NCBI GenBank assembly: GCA_000827495.1
Contig: KN817680.1
Span: forward strand, 1-64,000
Reading direction: 5' to 3'
From: Hypholoma sublateritium FD-334 SS-4
Taxonomy: Eukaryota > Basidiomycota > Agaricomycetes > Agaricales > Strophariaceae
Length of the DNA stretch: 64,000 bases
Shown here piece by piece: positions 48,196 through 58,557 of the stretch (positions are counted from its first letter, which is position 1; each line of letters begins with the position of its first letter). The notes below the pieces were generated by a model, which saw only the letters and a program-made list of their open reading frames with translations, was not told where the DNA came from and ran no database searches. Both the position numbers and the translations under genes were made by a program.

Positions 48196-49876
48196 CTAGT
48201 CTGAGTCTTCAGGTTGTTCAGATACGGCCCTAGCCCGCTTGCTTGGGCCTGCTTCCTGTGAGCGGCTCCGCTTTTGAACCTTGTTCGACTCCAAGTCCAG
48301 GCGATGTTTGAGGTCATTGAAGTCTTTTTGTTCTTCAAAGTCATCTGTTGTCCATTTTCGCTTCCCTTCGGTACCTTCGGCATCAGCGTCGAGCTGCAGT
48401 TCGAAACTTTCTTTAATGATGTCAACGATTGTAGAGTAAGGGATATCAAGGTAAACACCGTTGCGGTTTTCGGTTGCGACGTTATATATATGTTTATTCA
48501 ATATTTTGATCGAGCCTTCCGAAGTATTTCCGTTGCTATCGTAAATCTAGAAGTAGTGCACGATGTAAGCAGACTATTAGACAAACAAAACCCTCTGAAA
48601 CGACTCACTTCTTCTGTCTCCCGTCTAACCCTCCACGTAACAACCTCTTTGTTCCATACAACACTGAATAAATATTCAAACGGAAGAGAGGGGTCATCGT
48701 CGCTAAAATCATCATTTCTTCGTAGAGTGTAGCATTCAGCAAGAGTGGTCACTTTGTCAGGTCGGAGGAATTCCACGACCGTCCATAGAGAGACAATAAT
48801 CCGCGTTAGCAGCCTTTGGAGAGCTTTATCTTTCTTGTATCCAACGTCGAGAGCAATTCCAAGGTTTGTATTTCCACCTGAAGCAGCAACAGAGTGTGCA
48901 GTTGCACATTCCAGATCCTTTCTACGCTGACTGAAGCCAATCTCCCAGATGACAGTAGGAGATACCTATTATAAGATCGATTGTCATCTGTTATTTGGTC
49001 TGAGAAGGAGACTAGGAGATACCTTTCGATATCGTGCCACAAGGCCTCTGGAGATCTGGGATATGTTCGGATCAAAATGCCCGAAGTCGGGCGATTTGAT
49101 TATACCATCCTCGAGCCTGATTTGCGCGCAGCCCCTATCGTTTATCCTGTGGAGTGTTGAAATTGACTGACGATCTTGGGACACGGCGTAGAGTATGTCG
49201 GAAACAACCTCATGAGGGAAGATAGGAAATTCAATGATCAAAACCTCCGTCTTTGTATTATAAGTCAGCCTTGAATTTGTAGATTAGTGGTTAGCAAGTT
49301 GACTTAGCGTCTTGACGGTCACAACGTACTTGAGCTTGCTCCACCCATCTTCATCCTGTAGTCTGGAAAAAATATCCTCCGATACACTTGTGATAGTTGC
49401 GCTATATTCCTCCCGTTGGACGACACTTTTCATTTTGGCGACTGCCGTTGAGTAGACGGTATCTGCGAGACCTGAGTCTACGGTCTTTGCTTTTGCTGAG
49501 CCTGCAGTCACAAAAGAAACCTATGAAAAGCTGTCTTTAGTATATGTAGCAGGAGAAAAATTAGTTGAATCACTGGGCGGATCTCCTTGGCAGCGATGGA
49601 TACGGGTGTCCCTGGTCGAGATTTTGGAGTGCTCCGCCTTGCTGCTTGGTACGAGATTGCACCAGAGAGCGATGCCGAAGGTGCACAATAGTTACCTGCG
49701 GAGGATGCGCCATACATCATGTCTGGCCCCGGAGTGTTGAAAAAAGAGGTGTTTAGAGGCGATTTGTTTCTGTGTTGGGCAACATTGCTGTGAGCCCTAG
49801 CTGGGTTGATAAGCTTGTCAGTGGATGGAGTGCGAAAGTGCTCGAAATGACGTTTTGAATCAGCAGATACCCACTT
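48196..49876 (-). CDS. Hypothetical protein with possible PD-(D/E)XK nuclease-like core
   Basis: Five exons are readable. The 5'-most reads ADSKRHFEHFRTPSTDKLIN and on through RRSTPKSRPGTPVS. Next come TAGSAKAKTVDSGLADTVYS and EEYSATITSVSEDIFSRL. Exon 3 has LIIEFPIFPHEVVSDILYAV and RLEDGIIKSPDFGHFDPN. Exon 4 has VSPTVIWEIGFSQRRKDLEC, NLGIALDVGYKKD and SLWTVVEFLRP. The last is acidic/basic, with KKRSRSQEAGPSKRARAVSE-like sequence ending at the TAG at 48196. SPD...PTVIWEIGFS resembles the PD and E-x-x strands of restriction-endonuclease-fold proteins seen in many fungal genomes, but the match is by eye. The start codon is unresolved; an ATG at 49720 is in frame, and coding character continues upstream of it to about 49876. 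Confidence 0.5.
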
Positions 49877-51736
49877 GAAGCCACCCTTCGCATGATGTCA
49901 GATAGCACTAAGTGGATTGAAAATACGTAGTTGTTGCGTCGTTAGGGCACAAATGCGGGGCTGGGACTTGCTGCTGTGTCGACATGCATGTCAGTTTTGA
50001 GTAAGTACCTGTGTGCAAGCAGTTTACGATTGCACCCGGCGAACCCGGTGATAGCGGTGAAACTAAATACAAGCAAATATAGGCATGATATTGATATACT
50101 CTCAATGATATACTTACTCTCAGTTAAATCTGACTACTCAGTGAATGCGCATGGCGGAGAAGAAAAGGATATGACTCGATGATATATGATAGTCGAAAGC
50201 TTATCGATGCCAAACTTCACTGCGCCGCCCGACTTGACTTTGATGCCGCCTCGCGGTACTGCTATGCAGCTATGTCATCCACGCGTGCCCTGTAATCACA
50301 GCTGTCAGCGGCGGTCTCAAGGAATCAATGTGGTGTGTACTCGCCAGAAGAACGATCAGCGGCCAGAAACCCCAGAGCACCTTCGCCGTGATCAACGTGC
50401 ACCACCAGCGATGTTCGCTTTGCAGGAGAGCCGGTGGTGTGTGAAGATTGCTACGCCGCCTCTGAGAGCGTGCTGAACCTTGATCAACGCTATGTCAGTT
50501 GTACAACCACTATGCGATGACAACGGACTCACCTGTGCGCTGCTTATAATATGTGCACTGACAGTCGGGAAGTTTGGCGTGCGGCGTCGCGCTCATTGAC
50601 GCCTGTCACGTGTTAGCACCGTTCGCGCTCTTGCCGGTGCCATTGCCGTGCGTCCTGAGCAGGTCACTCACTGCCACCGCGTCGCGACATCAGCCATAAC
50701 TTGCGCAGGCGCTATCTAGGTTCTTTGAGATCACGGAGGCTGCGAGAATGATTTGAGGTCTGCACGGATATCGAACTGTGCGGGTATTGAAGACGGGGCG
50801 CGCTGCTGTGCGATGGGCTAAGCGAGGGTCCGGAGAATTGTACTGCGCTGTCGATGGGCTCATTTGAGATGGGAACGAATGAAGAGCACAGACGCACGTA
50901 CAGGGATATCATGGCATGCCTGAGAGCATCTGCAAAACACATTGTTAGAGATAAGAAGCGCAGAGAGCATGCGCGGAGTGCCTGATACTGCACTGCTTGG
51001 CATCTCACACCCCCGATGAAGTGCAGAGACACCAAGCAGTCCAGGAGCAGTTCATAGCGCTGGTTAGAATCGGCAGCACGCACCAAGAGCGGGCACGTAT
51101 GAGCGCCGTGCCAGGATTTCTCGCAGCCTGGCAGTTCATAGCGGTGCGGTTTCTCGGCGACCTTGTCTTCCATGTGGTCGTCTTCGTCTTCGGCGTAATC
51201 CAGAAACTGGTACTTGATCACAAGCATATGGCTTGAGATTATTGCTGGCAAAAAGTAAATCAGAGATTAAAACACGGCATGAAGAACGAAAACAAACGCA
51301 CTCTCAGGCTGAGGCAAAAATAGAGGAAAGCCTCGTGAAAGTAGATGCTTTCATCGATGGTTATGACTTTCTGGTATGCTTCCTGGTGCGCTGAAGCAAG
51401 CTCGAGTGTGAGTCATTCGGAGACGAGAATGAAAGGGAAGGTGGTTCCGCATTGGTAAGTAGATCCACGATCTTTCCGGCCCATGGGCTAGAGCCTGGTG
51501 ACAGAGGCGCCGGAATGCTGAAGGGTGTGGACGCCATTATTGAAGACTGAGCGGTTATCAACCGCGCTATGCGGGGAGTTCTCATAGTCGGCTTCTGGTG
51601 CAGGGCGCGGCTTCCACAAATTAAATTGCAGAGGGTCCAAAGTCTGCGAAAGGTCAGAGAGTAGGGATAAATTCCGTGGGCTGAGTAGGCTGTTCAGGAG
51701 TCGATAATTGAGACGTTCGCGAAGCCTTTTTGTGCT
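49877..51736. other. Gene-poor region with relics
   Basis: No intact gene is supported. The segment 50983-51038 is a diverged, inverted relative of 54985-55040. A minus-strand frame (50712-51251) covers the same stretch but has no family or splice support. A Ser/Pro-rich minus-strand frame at 51361-51585 may be the tail of the Myb pseudogene to its right. Confidence 0.4.
50983..51038 (+). repeat. Copy A of a 56-base inverted dispersed repeat
   Basis: Aligns without gaps to the minus strand of 54985-55040, with 45 of 56 bases the same by my count. Both copies encode ASHTPDEVQR followed by H/R-Q-A. Most differences are A or T here and G or C in the other copy. Confidence 0.6.
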
Positions 51737-52022
51737 CTAGCAGACACCACCTATGGGACAACTTCTCGGATATTCGTCAGAACCAACACATATGCAACGT
51801 AGCTCAAAGCCGACTTCGCCCCATTTCCCGCCTATACGAGCGCAAGCCTCCAGTGGAAGCTGCCAGATTGGGGTCGAGAGCCTTACGGTAGCACTTGGAG
51901 AAGGCATCGTCAGTTCTGCTTGGTATATGGCGTGCAATAGCAGACCATTTAGGGCCTATTTTCTTGTAAAGGCCTAAGAGCTGCTCGCCCTCTGGAGTTG
52001 TCCGGGCGGATTTCTTCAAGTT
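51737..52022 (-). pseudogene. Myb/SANT-type DNA-binding protein pseudogene
   Basis: On the minus strand LLGLYKKIGPKWSAIARHIP and SRTDDAFSKCYRKALDP form one complete Myb repeat with the spaced tryptophan, typical of basidiomycete multi-Myb proteins. The following repeat is readable only in another frame (RIGGKWGEVGFELR), so a frameshift lies near 51870. The TGA at 51804 ends the first frame, and no start codon or upstream repeat is visible within 52023-52378. The copy is short and broken, and so non-functional as read. Confidence 0.6.
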
Positions 52023-52378
52023 AATGGATAACGGGAAGGTTCAAGGCTGGCCACTCCGAGTCAGCGCTCCACGGTAAACCGGTAACATGTCACAGTTGCA
52101 GTGACTGGTCTCGCGCTGAGCGCTCACGCAATTATGTGACAACTACTTACTACTGGGCTACTAAAAGTATTACCTCCTCAAAGCTCTGGCACATCATGTT
52201 TCTTTTGTACTGGGTAAATACATGTCACTACTGGTCTCATATTCTCCCGACGAGGAGGACATTATATCATCAGTCGCCGTGGCACGTCTGTAATTCGGGT
52301 CCTCAATCAATTGCGGTAGTAGGGGCGAGGGCAGCACACACGATCAAGACACACCTTCTCTTTTAATTTCTGTTCGCG

Positions 52379-53318
52379 TTACAGCCTCATGCTCTTCTTG
52401 GTAGCACGTTTGAATTGGGTAGCGGGTTGGATGGAGTTGGAGGGTGGCAATTGAGCATGCACTATAGAGGCCGCGCTTGAGGATTTGTAGCCAGAGACCG
52501 GTACAACTGGTGGGCAGGACTTGGAGCACTTCAAGGCGGTTGTGCTGTTGCAGGGGGCAGCTCTCTCTTGGCCAGGTACCTTGGTTCTGGTCGGAGCGCC
52601 CAAATAAGTGCCAGTAGCGGCGTCATAGGTCTGTCTTAAGTATGGGCGGCCGTTCTCGTCGTCCGACAGGTCAAAGCGGTCGACCTTTCGCTCAATCACC
52701 TTTGGAGATGTAGCCTCAACTTCGCTGCTATCGTCATAGCTGCCGTCGCTGTTGCTGTCGCTGTCTGATACAACGACGACTGAGGGAGGGTGCCTGTCCA
52801 AATTTGAGAGTAATGGGGTTGAGGTGGTAGAGGTTGGCGGCGTCGGGATGAGAGCAGCCGGTTTATCGGAAGCAAGATGACGAGCAGCAGGAGCTCCGAT
52901 ATGGGGACGAAGCTCTGAAGTTGTGGCTGCGGCAGAAGCAGAAGAATCCCGAATGGTGCCCTCGCGGAGGATGGAGACGGCGTTGGTCTGGCAGGCCGCA
53001 TGCCATATAGCGACGGCATCCCGCCAGGTTCTGCAGGTCACCCACATGAGTGAGGAAAACGGGCCAATGGAGCGACGGACCTCCGACCTGTCTCTCTTAG
53101 TATAAGCGGCGTAAACGAGTAGCCAAGCTGAGGACTGACATGTCGAGGAATACGCCTACTTCCAAGCCTTTGGTGATAATATAGTACTCGCGGCCGGGGT
53201 ACCACCCTTTCAGGGGCAATACAAGCTCAGAGGCCTCGATGATGCGTAGACTTGAGTGGTTGAGAGCACCTCTGGCGTTCGTCTCATCTAAGTCGTATCC
53301 TTGGGGTTTGTTGTCCAT
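52379..53318 (-). CDS. Hypothetical protein with RNase H1 N-terminal (viroplasmin-like) domain
   Basis: From the ATG at 53318 (MDNKPQGYDLDE) the frame gives GWYPGREYYIITKGLEVGVF, the start of the small RNA/DNA-hybrid-binding domain found at the N-terminus of RNase H1 and in many agaricomycete proteins. The frame then meets a stop at about 53100. Coding resumes in another frame with LMWVTCRTWRDAVAIWHAAC, the usual end of that domain. A short intron (donor GTAGGC near 53148) could bridge them, or a base may be lost. The remaining 190 residues are Ser/Pro/Thr-rich with an acidic SDSDSNSDGSYDDSSE part and a basic end (RATKKSMRL). Function unknown. Confidence 0.4.
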
Positions 53319-54031
53319 GCCTAGGTCTTCTTGGTGAACGGCGCCAGGTACTGATGCAAGGCAGAGAGAGCGTTGAGCAAACAATTCGATTACCATCCAT
53401 GGAAAACAAAAAAGGCAACAAAAACAAACCAAGTTTGACGTTCCCACTCCTTCCAAGAATGTTTACAGCAGCGGGCGGTCCACTCCACAGTCGTCAGTGT
53501 ATCCCCTCTGAGGTTGAGGGCAAACGAAAACTTTGGAGAGGCAGTCTAAGAGCGTGCTTCAAGCTCTGCTAGGGGACTAGGCATAGGCCTGAGTGCATAG
53601 GCCCACTTGAATACTATGAATTAGGCTTTCGTTAAGAAAATTGAAATGTATACCGCTCGGCCTGCTCCTGGCAGGTCTTCAAAGGTGCATGTAACGCACA
53701 AATCAGGAGGGCAGGCGATCTCCCGGTTCCGAGGTACTGAGTGGAAAAGGGATCTTCAAAGGATGTCGTCGTAGCCAACGTCAATGCGCGTGACCAATGC
53801 ATGACCAGCCTGTCACCGCGTCCAAGTTGGGATATTGTTTGTCACGCTGGATCTTTAGCGCCACAACTACTCGCAACTCCACAGCTACTCGCAACTAGGG
53901 ACCCGGACAGACCACTCCACTGTCTCCACATCAAAAAGAAGGGGCTGTTGTCGCACTCCACTGCTATTCAGGCCCCATCCAGATGCTTAAGGACTCACTG
54001 AACTGTGAGTGGTTAGCCCGAAACCCCCCAA
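53319..54031. other. Intergenic
   Basis: Contains a small tandem duplication of CTACTCGCAACT near 53867-53897. No gene is supported. Confidence 0.4.
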
Positions 54032-54632
54032 ATGGAAAGCTACCGTCGTAACAAACCCTCCAGCCATCGCAGCGGATTGCCGCGAGCTCAGCCTGAGGAT
54101 AGCTCCGACGCAGAGTATTCCGACTTTCCTCCCATAAGACAGCGCAATAGCACCCCCCCCGCCCCAGCCACTGGCATTCGTGTTCAGGGCCATCCCCAAC
54201 CAATTAATGTATCCAGCAAGGAGGAGCCTTTTCCATCGCAGAGTTGCCAGCCAGCAAATGCTGGGCTTGGACCAAACAACTTGGTTAACATGGGAAGCAA
54301 AGTCGCTCCGGCCAAACGGGCCAAAGTAACGCCCTGCCATACTTAACCGTGCTGCAGCATGCTAATTCAGCTTACGCGGTTGACAGGCCGCTCAATTCCA
54401 GAAACCAAAATCGAGGATGAGGCCCTCAGGCTCTGAAGATGTCGAAAATGAGCGCCCTGCAAAGAAACTGCGACTTGGATCAGGCGACGAAGCCGACATG
54501 AGATGGGTACGAGAGGAGATTACCGCCATCAGGGAGGGTCTCAAGAAGAGTGCTACGGAAGCCAGGGAAGGCAGACAGGCGCTAAACAATACCTTGCAGG
54601 CGCTCATTTACGAAGTTCAACGAAAGCTGTGA
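54032..54632 (+). CDS. Hypothetical nuclear-type protein with C-terminal coiled coil
   Basis: The ATG at 54032 begins MESYRRNKPSSHRSGLP. The first exon is Ser/Pro-rich (DSSDAEYSDFPPIRQRNST). A GTAACG donor near 54327 and a ..GACAG acceptor near 54386 join AKRAK to AAQFQKPKSRMRP in frame. Exon 2 carries a basic KKLRLGSG patch and a long helix (DMRWVREEITAIREGLKKSA...LNNTLQALIYEVQRKL) that should form a coiled coil. The stop is at 54630. About 180 residues, no known family. It sits amid other lineage-restricted genes. The charged patches suggest nuclear location, which is inference. Confidence 0.5.
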
Positions 54633-54694
54633 ACATGCCTGCGTCAGTAACTACTTGTAGTCTTGTACCATCGTGAACTTGAAATCAATTATCG

Positions 54695-54713
54695 CGCGTC
54701 GCGCGGCGACGCG
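54695..54713. repeat. 8-base perfect GC hairpin
   Basis: CGCGTCGC, GCG loop, GCGACGCG. It lies downstream of the coiled-coil gene in otherwise AT-rich DNA, close to the edge of the GC-rich block that starts near 54840. Confidence 0.65.
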
Positions 54714-54839
54714 TGATTCATTCATTTAATTCATGTTCACGTGCCTCGTTGATTAACTTGAAGTAAAACTCAGATGTTAGAACTGTGGTAACTTGAAAAT
54801 ACGTTGATTGTTCGTTCGCATTCCCACTCCGTTCACTCG

Positions 54840-56120
54840 CGTCTCTCGCTCCTGCTTAAGACGCTGCCCGCCGGCAGTCCTCCGTTTGACTCCAGAGCGT
54901 CCCGCTCAGGCACTCTCCCCCGGTAAACGTCGCTTTTTTTGAGCAAAAAGTCCTAGAGCCTGGCTGGCCCATCTGCTGTCGCGGTGCTTGGCGCCTCTGC
55001 ACTTCGTCAGGCGTGTGCGACGCCCAGCAGCGCGGCATCAGCCGGTTCACCCTCGCACCTGCACCTCGCTCGTCCTCATCTGACGCGCCTCCTTCCTTAG
55101 TGCCCGGACGCCTCTGCGATGTCGAACGGCGCGCATCGGGAGCGCGTGGAAGGCGTGACCCTCTCCTCGACCGCCGCCCAAGCGGGGGCTGCATCGGACT
55201 GGCGGCCTGGCTGCTGCGTCGCTCGTGCTGCGGCCGCTGGCATCCGCTCGTGGTGTCTTGCCGTGGGCGCCGACGGTTCTGGCTGCAAGGCCCTGCCCAA
55301 ACATCGCCCCGATATCCGCCGCTTCTTTGCCATCGCGCTGGCTGGACCCCAGCCGCGACGCCGACGCGAAGACAATGCGCGTCGCGTTCTTTCAGAAGCT
55401 CGCGCACCCGTGAAGAACCCTCCCTCGGCCCAGGAGCGCGGTGAGTGCTAGAGTCTTCGACTGGGAACGCTGCCTTCTGCCGCGGCTTTTCAAACTGCCT
55501 GCTAACCAATCAACCCCGCCGTCGCCTTGCAGCCGCTGCGCACGAGGTTCAACTCGCGCTGCTTGCCGCGGTCGCGGAGCGCCGCTCATGCATTGGCTCG
55601 TGCGTGTGTGGACGCCGGCGCTGTGCGCAGCGGCTACTAGGAGGACGCGGACGGCCGGTTTGGGGTCGCTGTGGCAGCTTGAGCATCCGCCGCAGTCCCC
55701 ACATCTTCGACCGGGGCGGAAGTACCGCTCGACAGTGCCAGCGGAGCGCCGTCCGCTGCTGGTTTACACGCTCGCCTTTCTCCGTCAGCTTATAGCGCCA
55801 CAGGAAGGTGAGAAGACAGACGCAGACTGCTGTGATGACGCCTTCCACCAGCCGATCAGTCTTACAAACGGGAGGACTTAGACGGAATTTACCAGAAGCT
55901 ACGGACGGAGAGTTCGAGCGACTCGTCGCTGCCCGCGCACGAGGGGCTATTCAGGCTCGAAATGGATGTGCTTTTGTCTGGTACGATTGGTGGCGACTGC
56001 GAAGCGCAATGGCGGAAGGTTTGGAAGAGGGACTTAGGACCCTGCTCGGAGTTTATCTAAATGCATGTGCTACACCTGTAGATCCTCGTGTGCGTGATGC
56101 GTGCACATTTCTTTAGTCAA
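54840..56120. pseudogene. GC-rich degenerate coding remnant
   Basis: Composition jumps to GC-rich, and both strands carry many overlapping low-complexity frames. On the plus strand, coding-like pieces lie at 55725-55800 (RPLLVYTLAFLRQLIAPQEG) and 55885-56115 (LPEATDGEFERLVAARARGA; GCAFVWYDWWRLRSAMAEGL), ending at a stop near 56116. Frames change between them. On the minus strand 54985-55040 holds the conserved ASHTPDEVQRRQA piece. I cannot name the parent genes. The long minus-strand frame 54856-55509 is Arg/Pro-rich and is probably a shadow. Confidence 0.35.
54985..55040 (-). repeat. Copy B of the 56-base inverted dispersed repeat
   Basis: Partner of 50983-51038 in opposite orientation. It is the GC-richer copy. 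Confidence 0.6.
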
Positions 56121-56354
56121 CTTCCCTCTTTTGTTATCTTATAGAAGTTTGGGCCTGTCATGGCCAACTGCATTGACTTCGAGTGCATATTGTTACAGAG
56201 TTCAAAGGAAAAAAATTACATTGAGATATTATACAGGCAAAGGCGTGCTTAATTACTGAAGCATACAATGAGTGCTGAAGCTTATATCTGAAACCTAGGC
56301 CAGTATGTTGGGGCAAGCACGGTGGATAACCGTCGGCCAAACGACGAACACAGC

Positions 56355-58050
56355 TCAGGCGGCCTCCTCGCCTTCAGGAGCTGCACGCTGCTGCCTCAGT
56401 GCTTTGCGAGAAGCTGAGGTATTTGTTTGACGACGAACAGCAGCACCTGAGAAGATTTTACTGGAATGGACGCGGCTTTAGTACTAGTTAGAACCCGAGA
56501 AGCTGAAAGGATGGCGCTTACCTTGACCACCAGTCGAGCAAGTCCTTGGAGCGTTTCTTTGCTTCCGGCCCCGGAGCATCATCAAAGAAATCAACAATGT
56601 AGTTATACAGCCCTTGGTAGTCAAATCCCCCATAGATTGAGGCCCACGAAGCCGCAGTTTGCAAGTTAAAGTGCAGCTGTCGACCGCCGATAAGCGTAGA
56701 ACGACGCGCAATAAAAAGGGATATACCTGTACGGCAGCGTATGCGATGGATCTGGAAGTAACCTTGTCGTTCAGATGAACCTTGGACGCCACGTTGCGGC
56801 GTAGGGGACTTTTGCCAGACGAGATCTTCTGCAGCTTGGCTGGAGGCATGTTTTCAACATCCTCATCCTCGTCAGGAGTATTCTTGGCGGATGAGGGAGA
56901 TGTAAATATGGCTTTGTAAACCTGTAGCAATGCTCAGGACAAAGCATGAACTAGAAAACAGTGGAAAATCAACACACCCTGATGAGGAGAGTGCTCTTCA
57001 AGTACCCTGACTCCAGCCGATTTGCAGTTGGGTTATGCCTCGCATAGAAGCACCTGGAATGATAGCTGCATAGCCAGTCGAATTTCTCCTCGGCTGCACG
57101 CAGTTTAGCACGAACACTGCTCGTAAAGGGCCAGGGTGAGACCACTTCATCGAGTGCGTAAACAACTGACTCACACAAGGTTACTCCAGTCAAACTCTGC
57201 AGGGCATAGGAGTTGTCCTGTTACATCGTGCTGGATTCCTCGATTCTTTCGGCAGCTGGGATTCAACAAAATCTCGGGGCGGGGTTGCGTTGCATTCAAC
57301 CAATCCGCGATACACGCACGGATTCGATTCAAGTCATCACTACGGGCGCTGTCAGCGCCGCGCTGAAGCTATTGTAAATTCAGTAAGCAGATATACTGGT
57401 ATATAGGGCTACGTTACTCACCTCTACGTAGAACGTATTGAGCTCCTCAGGCGATCCATTGTCAATCTTCTTCTGGAAGTTGGGGATGAGGCGGTTAAGC
57501 GCTTGAACGGCGGCGTGGCTACGTTCCCAGCTTGGAGATTAAGCATCAGCCTTGAGAACAAACAGATATAAGCAAAACTCGATTAGTAGAACGTACTCGC
57601 GTTTCAGCTCCTCAACTTCATCGTCGTTGAGCTCTTCAAATTCGCTGCTCAGATCGGGGTTCTCTGGGTCTTCCACGTAAGCACAACGGTTATCTGATTC
57701 AGAAACCAAGTCTTTGATTTCTCCGCAGATGAAGATAACTTTGCGAATGCCACGTCCAAGCTGACTGATAGGAGTTGCATTGCTAATAAGTTCCTATTTG
57801 TCAATTCTGTTCGATTTTGGGTGTTGATCAGATTTACTGACCCAGATTTTCTTTTAGATTTGTTTTGAGCATTCACGCTTTCTTGAAGAGCATGAAATCG
57901 GCGCTTCCAGACAGCAGGGTCCGCTTGGTCCGCATTGCCGTCACCTCCGAGTAAAGAATCGACGGGGTTTGGATGCAGTGGGTTTGGGGGCTGCGAGGAG
58001 GCGGCAGTAAGCGTGGACATTGACGCTGCAGAAAATGGGGGATTTTTCAT
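56355..58050 (-). CDS. DUF6698-like agaricomycete protein
   Basis: The ATG at 58050 begins MKNPPFSAASMSTLTAASSQ; a second ATG ten codons on is possible. Introns keep the frame through LISNATPISQLGRGIRKVIF, LKRDWERSHAAVQALNRLIP and RGADSARSDDLNRIRACIAD. DVTGQLLCPAEFDWSNLV + RAKLRAAEEKF, GYLKSTLLIR + VYKAIFTSPSSAKN and TSRSIAYAAVQ follow, then LHFNLQTAASWASIYGGFDY and FFDDAPGPEAKKRSKDLLDW. The stop is at 56355. The block order (GADSAR-DD, G-LLCPAEFDW, IFTSPSSA, AYAAVQLRF) is that of a large agaricomycete-only family I know as DUF6698. Its molecular role is unknown. The frame is intact over about seven exons, with normal composition next to a GC-rich block. Confidence 0.65.
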
Positions 58051-58557
58051 CGAACAAGGTACGCCGCTCCTTTTGTTATGCGGTACTAACTGGTATGATG
58101 CTCAGGGCTGGCCGCGTTCTTTCATTGAGCACCACAGCCAAACCACAGCGGCGTTTGTCATCCGAAATGCAGCGACAATAACCCCGTTTGCGCTTGGCAA
58201 CGGCGGGTGGTTCAAACTGCGCTGAATGGATCTCTAATGACGCTCGGTCCACTGCTGGAACGTATGTTGGAGCTGCGTACTGGGGCTTGACTGGGGCGGC
58301 CTTCCCTATTCCGGCTGTTCGCAGGATATGTAAGCACTTCGGCGTTTTTGGTTGCACTCCTTTTTTTACTGCCAGAAAACCCATGTAGTAATCTGAATGC
58401 GACGCGCCGCTCGTAGCTCTTTCCGTCAAGGCTCTGCCACGTTACCAGTCTTCCACCGTTAGCGCCTTCGCCAGCGTAATGAACGACGTCACTGCAATGT
58501 AGACCCTTTGACCCTGTCGCTAGGGAGGAGCCGCGCATAACCCATGGTATAAAGGCC
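58051..58557. promoter_or_regulatory. Divergent promoter region, DUF6698-like gene and SAM-like gene
   Basis: About 500 bases lie between two divergent start codons. The frames 58188-58388 (plus) and 58212-58583 (minus) overlap each other and have no family or splice support. A GTATAAAGG lies at 58547 just before the plus-strand gene, but only about 10 bases from its ATG. Confidence 0.4.

Noticed and set aside
50712..51251. 179-residue minus-strand open frame
   Set aside because: No recognisable domain or splice support, and it overlaps the decayed inverted repeat copy, so chance openness is more likely.
54856..55509. 217-residue minus-strand open frame
   Set aside because: Arg/Pro/Gly-rich with no domain in a GC-rich block where every frame is long. 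Only the short ASHTPDEVQR piece recurs elsewhere.
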